Below the pieces are notes generated by a model, which had not been told where the DNA came from, did no database searches, and saw only the letters and a list, made by a program, of their open reading frames with translations. A stretch of DNA of 13,654 nucleotides, from the NCBI GenBank assembly GCA_964490085.1, contig CAZBAO010000039.1, forward strand, positions 1 to 13,654, read 5' to 3'. How positions within the stretch are numbered: position 1 is the stretch's first letter; each line of letters opens with the position of its first letter. The position numbers were made by a program, and so were the translations under genes. Origin of the DNA: RGIG3009 sp964490085. GTDB lineage: Bacteria; Bacillota; Clostridia; Oscillospirales; Acutalibacteraceae. Of this stretch, positions 12,438 through 13,654 are shown one piece after another.

Positions 12438-13654
12438 TTATTTCAGGTTGGCTTTCAGAGTGGCGAGCTCGGCTTTGAGTTCGGCGGGTAGTTTGTCACC
12501 AAACTTACCGTAGAACTCTTCAATGCCGTCGGCTTCCTCTGCCCACAGCGCTTTATCGACTTCCAGAATGGACTCGAGCGTTGCGCGGTCAAAGTCTTCC
12601 AAACCGTCGATGTTGATGTCGCCGGCGTTCGGCACGTAACCGATTGCGGTCTCGTTCGCATCAACCTTGCCCTCGCAGCGGTTGATGATCCACTCGAGAA
12701 CACGCAGGTTGTCACCGAAGCCGGGCCACAGGAAGTTGCCGTCGTCATCGGTGCGGAACCAGTTGACGTTGAAGATCTTGGGAGCCTTGTCGCCGAGCTT
12801 TTTGCCCATCTCGATCCAGTGCTTCCAATAGTCACCCATGTGATAGCCGCAGAACGGCAACATCGCCATGGGGTCGCGGCGGACAACACCCACAGCGCCG
12901 GTGGCGGCAGCGGTGGTCTCAGAAGCCATGATGGAGCCTACGAATACGCCGTGATCCCAGCTGCGGGACTGATAGACCAGCGGAGCGGTCTTCGCACGGC
13001 GGCCGCCGAACACGATCGCGGAGATCGGCACGCCTGCAGGGGAGTCAAACTCGGAGGACAGGCAGGGGCAGTTCTGCGCGGGAGCGGTGAAGCGGGAGTT
13101 CGGATGCGCACCCTTCGAACCGTCGGTGCAATCCCACACTTCGCCCTTCCAGTTTTTCGCGTTCTTGGGCGGGTTTTTATCCATGCTTTCCCACCACACG
13201 GTGTTATCGTCAAGGTTGTGCACCACGTTGGTGAAGATCGCGTTTTTCTTGGTGGAGATCAGCGCGTTGGGGTTGGACTTCATGCTGGTACCGGGAGCAA
13301 CGCCGAAAAAGCCGTTCTCCGGATTGCACGCCCATAGACGGCCGTCCTCACCGACACGCATCCAGGCAATGTCGTCACCGACGCACCAGACCTTGTAGCC
13401 CTTTTCGCGGTACAGTTCCGGCGGGATGAGCATTGCCAGGTTGGTCTTACCGCAAGCAGACGGGAACGCCGCCGCGATATAGGTGATCTCGCCGTTGGGT
13501 TTCTCAACGCCGAGGATGAGCATGTGCTCCGCCATCCAGCCTTCGTTGCGGCCGAGGTTGGAAGCGATACGCAAAGCAAAGCATTTTTTGCCGAGCAGCA
13601 CGTTTCCGCCGTAGCCGGAGTTGACCGAGATGATGGTGTTATCCTGCGGGAAGT
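12438..13654 (-). CDS. pckA: GTP-dependent phosphoenolpyruvate carboxykinase (N-terminus outside window)
   Basis: This cytoplasmic enzyme interconverts oxaloacetate plus GTP with phosphoenolpyruvate, CO2 and GDP. In anaerobes it may run in the carboxylating direction. The gene is cut by the window end: 404 codons plus two bases are present of the roughly 600 usual, and the frame stays open to 13654 (…SVNSGYGGNVLLGKKCFALR). Counting from the V of NVLLG, AAFPSACGKTNLAMLIPPE is the P-loop with the reactive cysteine, followed by VGDDIAWMRVGEDG. NGFFGVAPGTSMKSNP comes next, then the nucleotide side FGGRRAKTAPLVYQ. PFCGYHMGDYWKHW and NWFRTDDDGNFLWPGFGDN follow. These match the GTP family rather than the ATP family common in Clostridia. 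An apparent start at 13601 is an internal GTG (V) codon. Confidence 0.96.
   Translation of the reverse strand, partial: FPQDNTIISVNSGYGGNVLLGKKCFALRIASNLGRNEGWMAEHMLILGVEKPNGEITYIAAAFPSACGKTNLAMLIPPELYREKGYKVWCVGDDIAWMRVGEDGRLWACNPENGFFGVAPGTSMKSNPNALISTKKNAIFTNVVHNLDDNTVWWESMDKNPPKNAKNWKGEVWDCTDGSKGAHPNSRFTAPAQNCPCLSSEFDSPAGVPISAIVFGGRRAKTAPLVYQSRSWDHGVFVGSIMASETTAAATGAVGVVRRDPMAMLPFCGYHMGDYWKHWIEMGKKLGDKAPKIFNVNWFRTDDDGNFLWPGFGDNLRVLEWIINRCEGKVDANETAIGYVPNAGDINIDGLEDFDRATLESILEVDKALWAEEADGIEEFYGKFGDKLPAELKAELATLKANLK

Noticed and set aside
1..13654. Search for CRISPR arrays, insertion sequences, tRNA/rRNA genes, toxin-antitoxin or defence systems.
   Set aside because: No regularly spaced repeats, transposase-like proteins, cloverleaf sequences or defence-type motifs were found by reading; the window is mainly housekeeping genes.

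Overview
The window looks like a chromosomal segment of an anaerobic, Gram-positive member of the Bacillota, probably class Clostridia and perhaps Oscillospiraceae-like. The reasons are: chromosomal Soj/Spo0J-type ParA and ParB with parS-like palindromes; an L27 precursor with the Firmicutes N-terminal extension next to its processing protease Prp; Mini-RNase III (MrnC) behind obgE; YitT and DUF554 membrane proteins; strong AGGAGG-type ribosome binding sites; and sigma-A-type promoters. The family-level placement is inference. Most genes are GC-rich, and intergenic regions are AT-rich.

Layout. (1) 1-464: 3' part of an unidentified membrane protein. (2) 465-717: a 253-base control region with back-to-back palindromes, two parS-like sites and a weak promoter. 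(3) 718-4231, + strand: parA, parB, serS and queT, closely packed. The serS-queT gap can fold into an H-type pseudoknot plus a hairpin, a candidate preQ1 riboswitch. A bidirectional terminator follows. (4) 4269-5036, - strand: a DUF1624-type membrane protein, divergent from (5) a DUF554 membrane protein (5148-5852), with closely spaced divergent promoters between them. (6) A long bidirectional terminator palindrome (5891-5945), then on the - strand a 466-residue right-handed beta-helix protein (6042-7442) without a visible signal peptide. (7) 7443-7757: a 315-base gap holding the beta-helix gene promoter, a near-consensus promoter for rplU, and an rplU leader RNA with a long hairpin and a possible pseudoknot. 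(8) rplU-prp-rpmA with terminator. (9) obgE-mrnC-yitT, overlapping or nearly so. (10) acpP with its own promoter and terminator. (11) - strand: an AT-rich class I methyltransferase, and the C-terminal two thirds of a GTP-dependent PEP carboxykinase cut by the window end, with the pckA terminator between them.

Functional picture. Most genes are housekeeping: chromosome partition (ParABS), tRNA charging (SerRS), 50S ribosome construction and rRNA maturation (L21, L27, Prp, Obg, MrnC), fatty-acid carrier (ACP) and gluconeogenic/anaplerotic metabolism (PEPCK). The parABS locus suggests proximity to oriC, where such loci usually lie. I see no mobile element, CRISPR array, tRNA, rRNA or defence system. 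The points most worth following are regulatory: the parS/palindrome cluster, the queT leader, the rplU leader pseudoknot and the large palindromic terminator. The least understood protein is the apparently cytoplasmic beta-helix protein.
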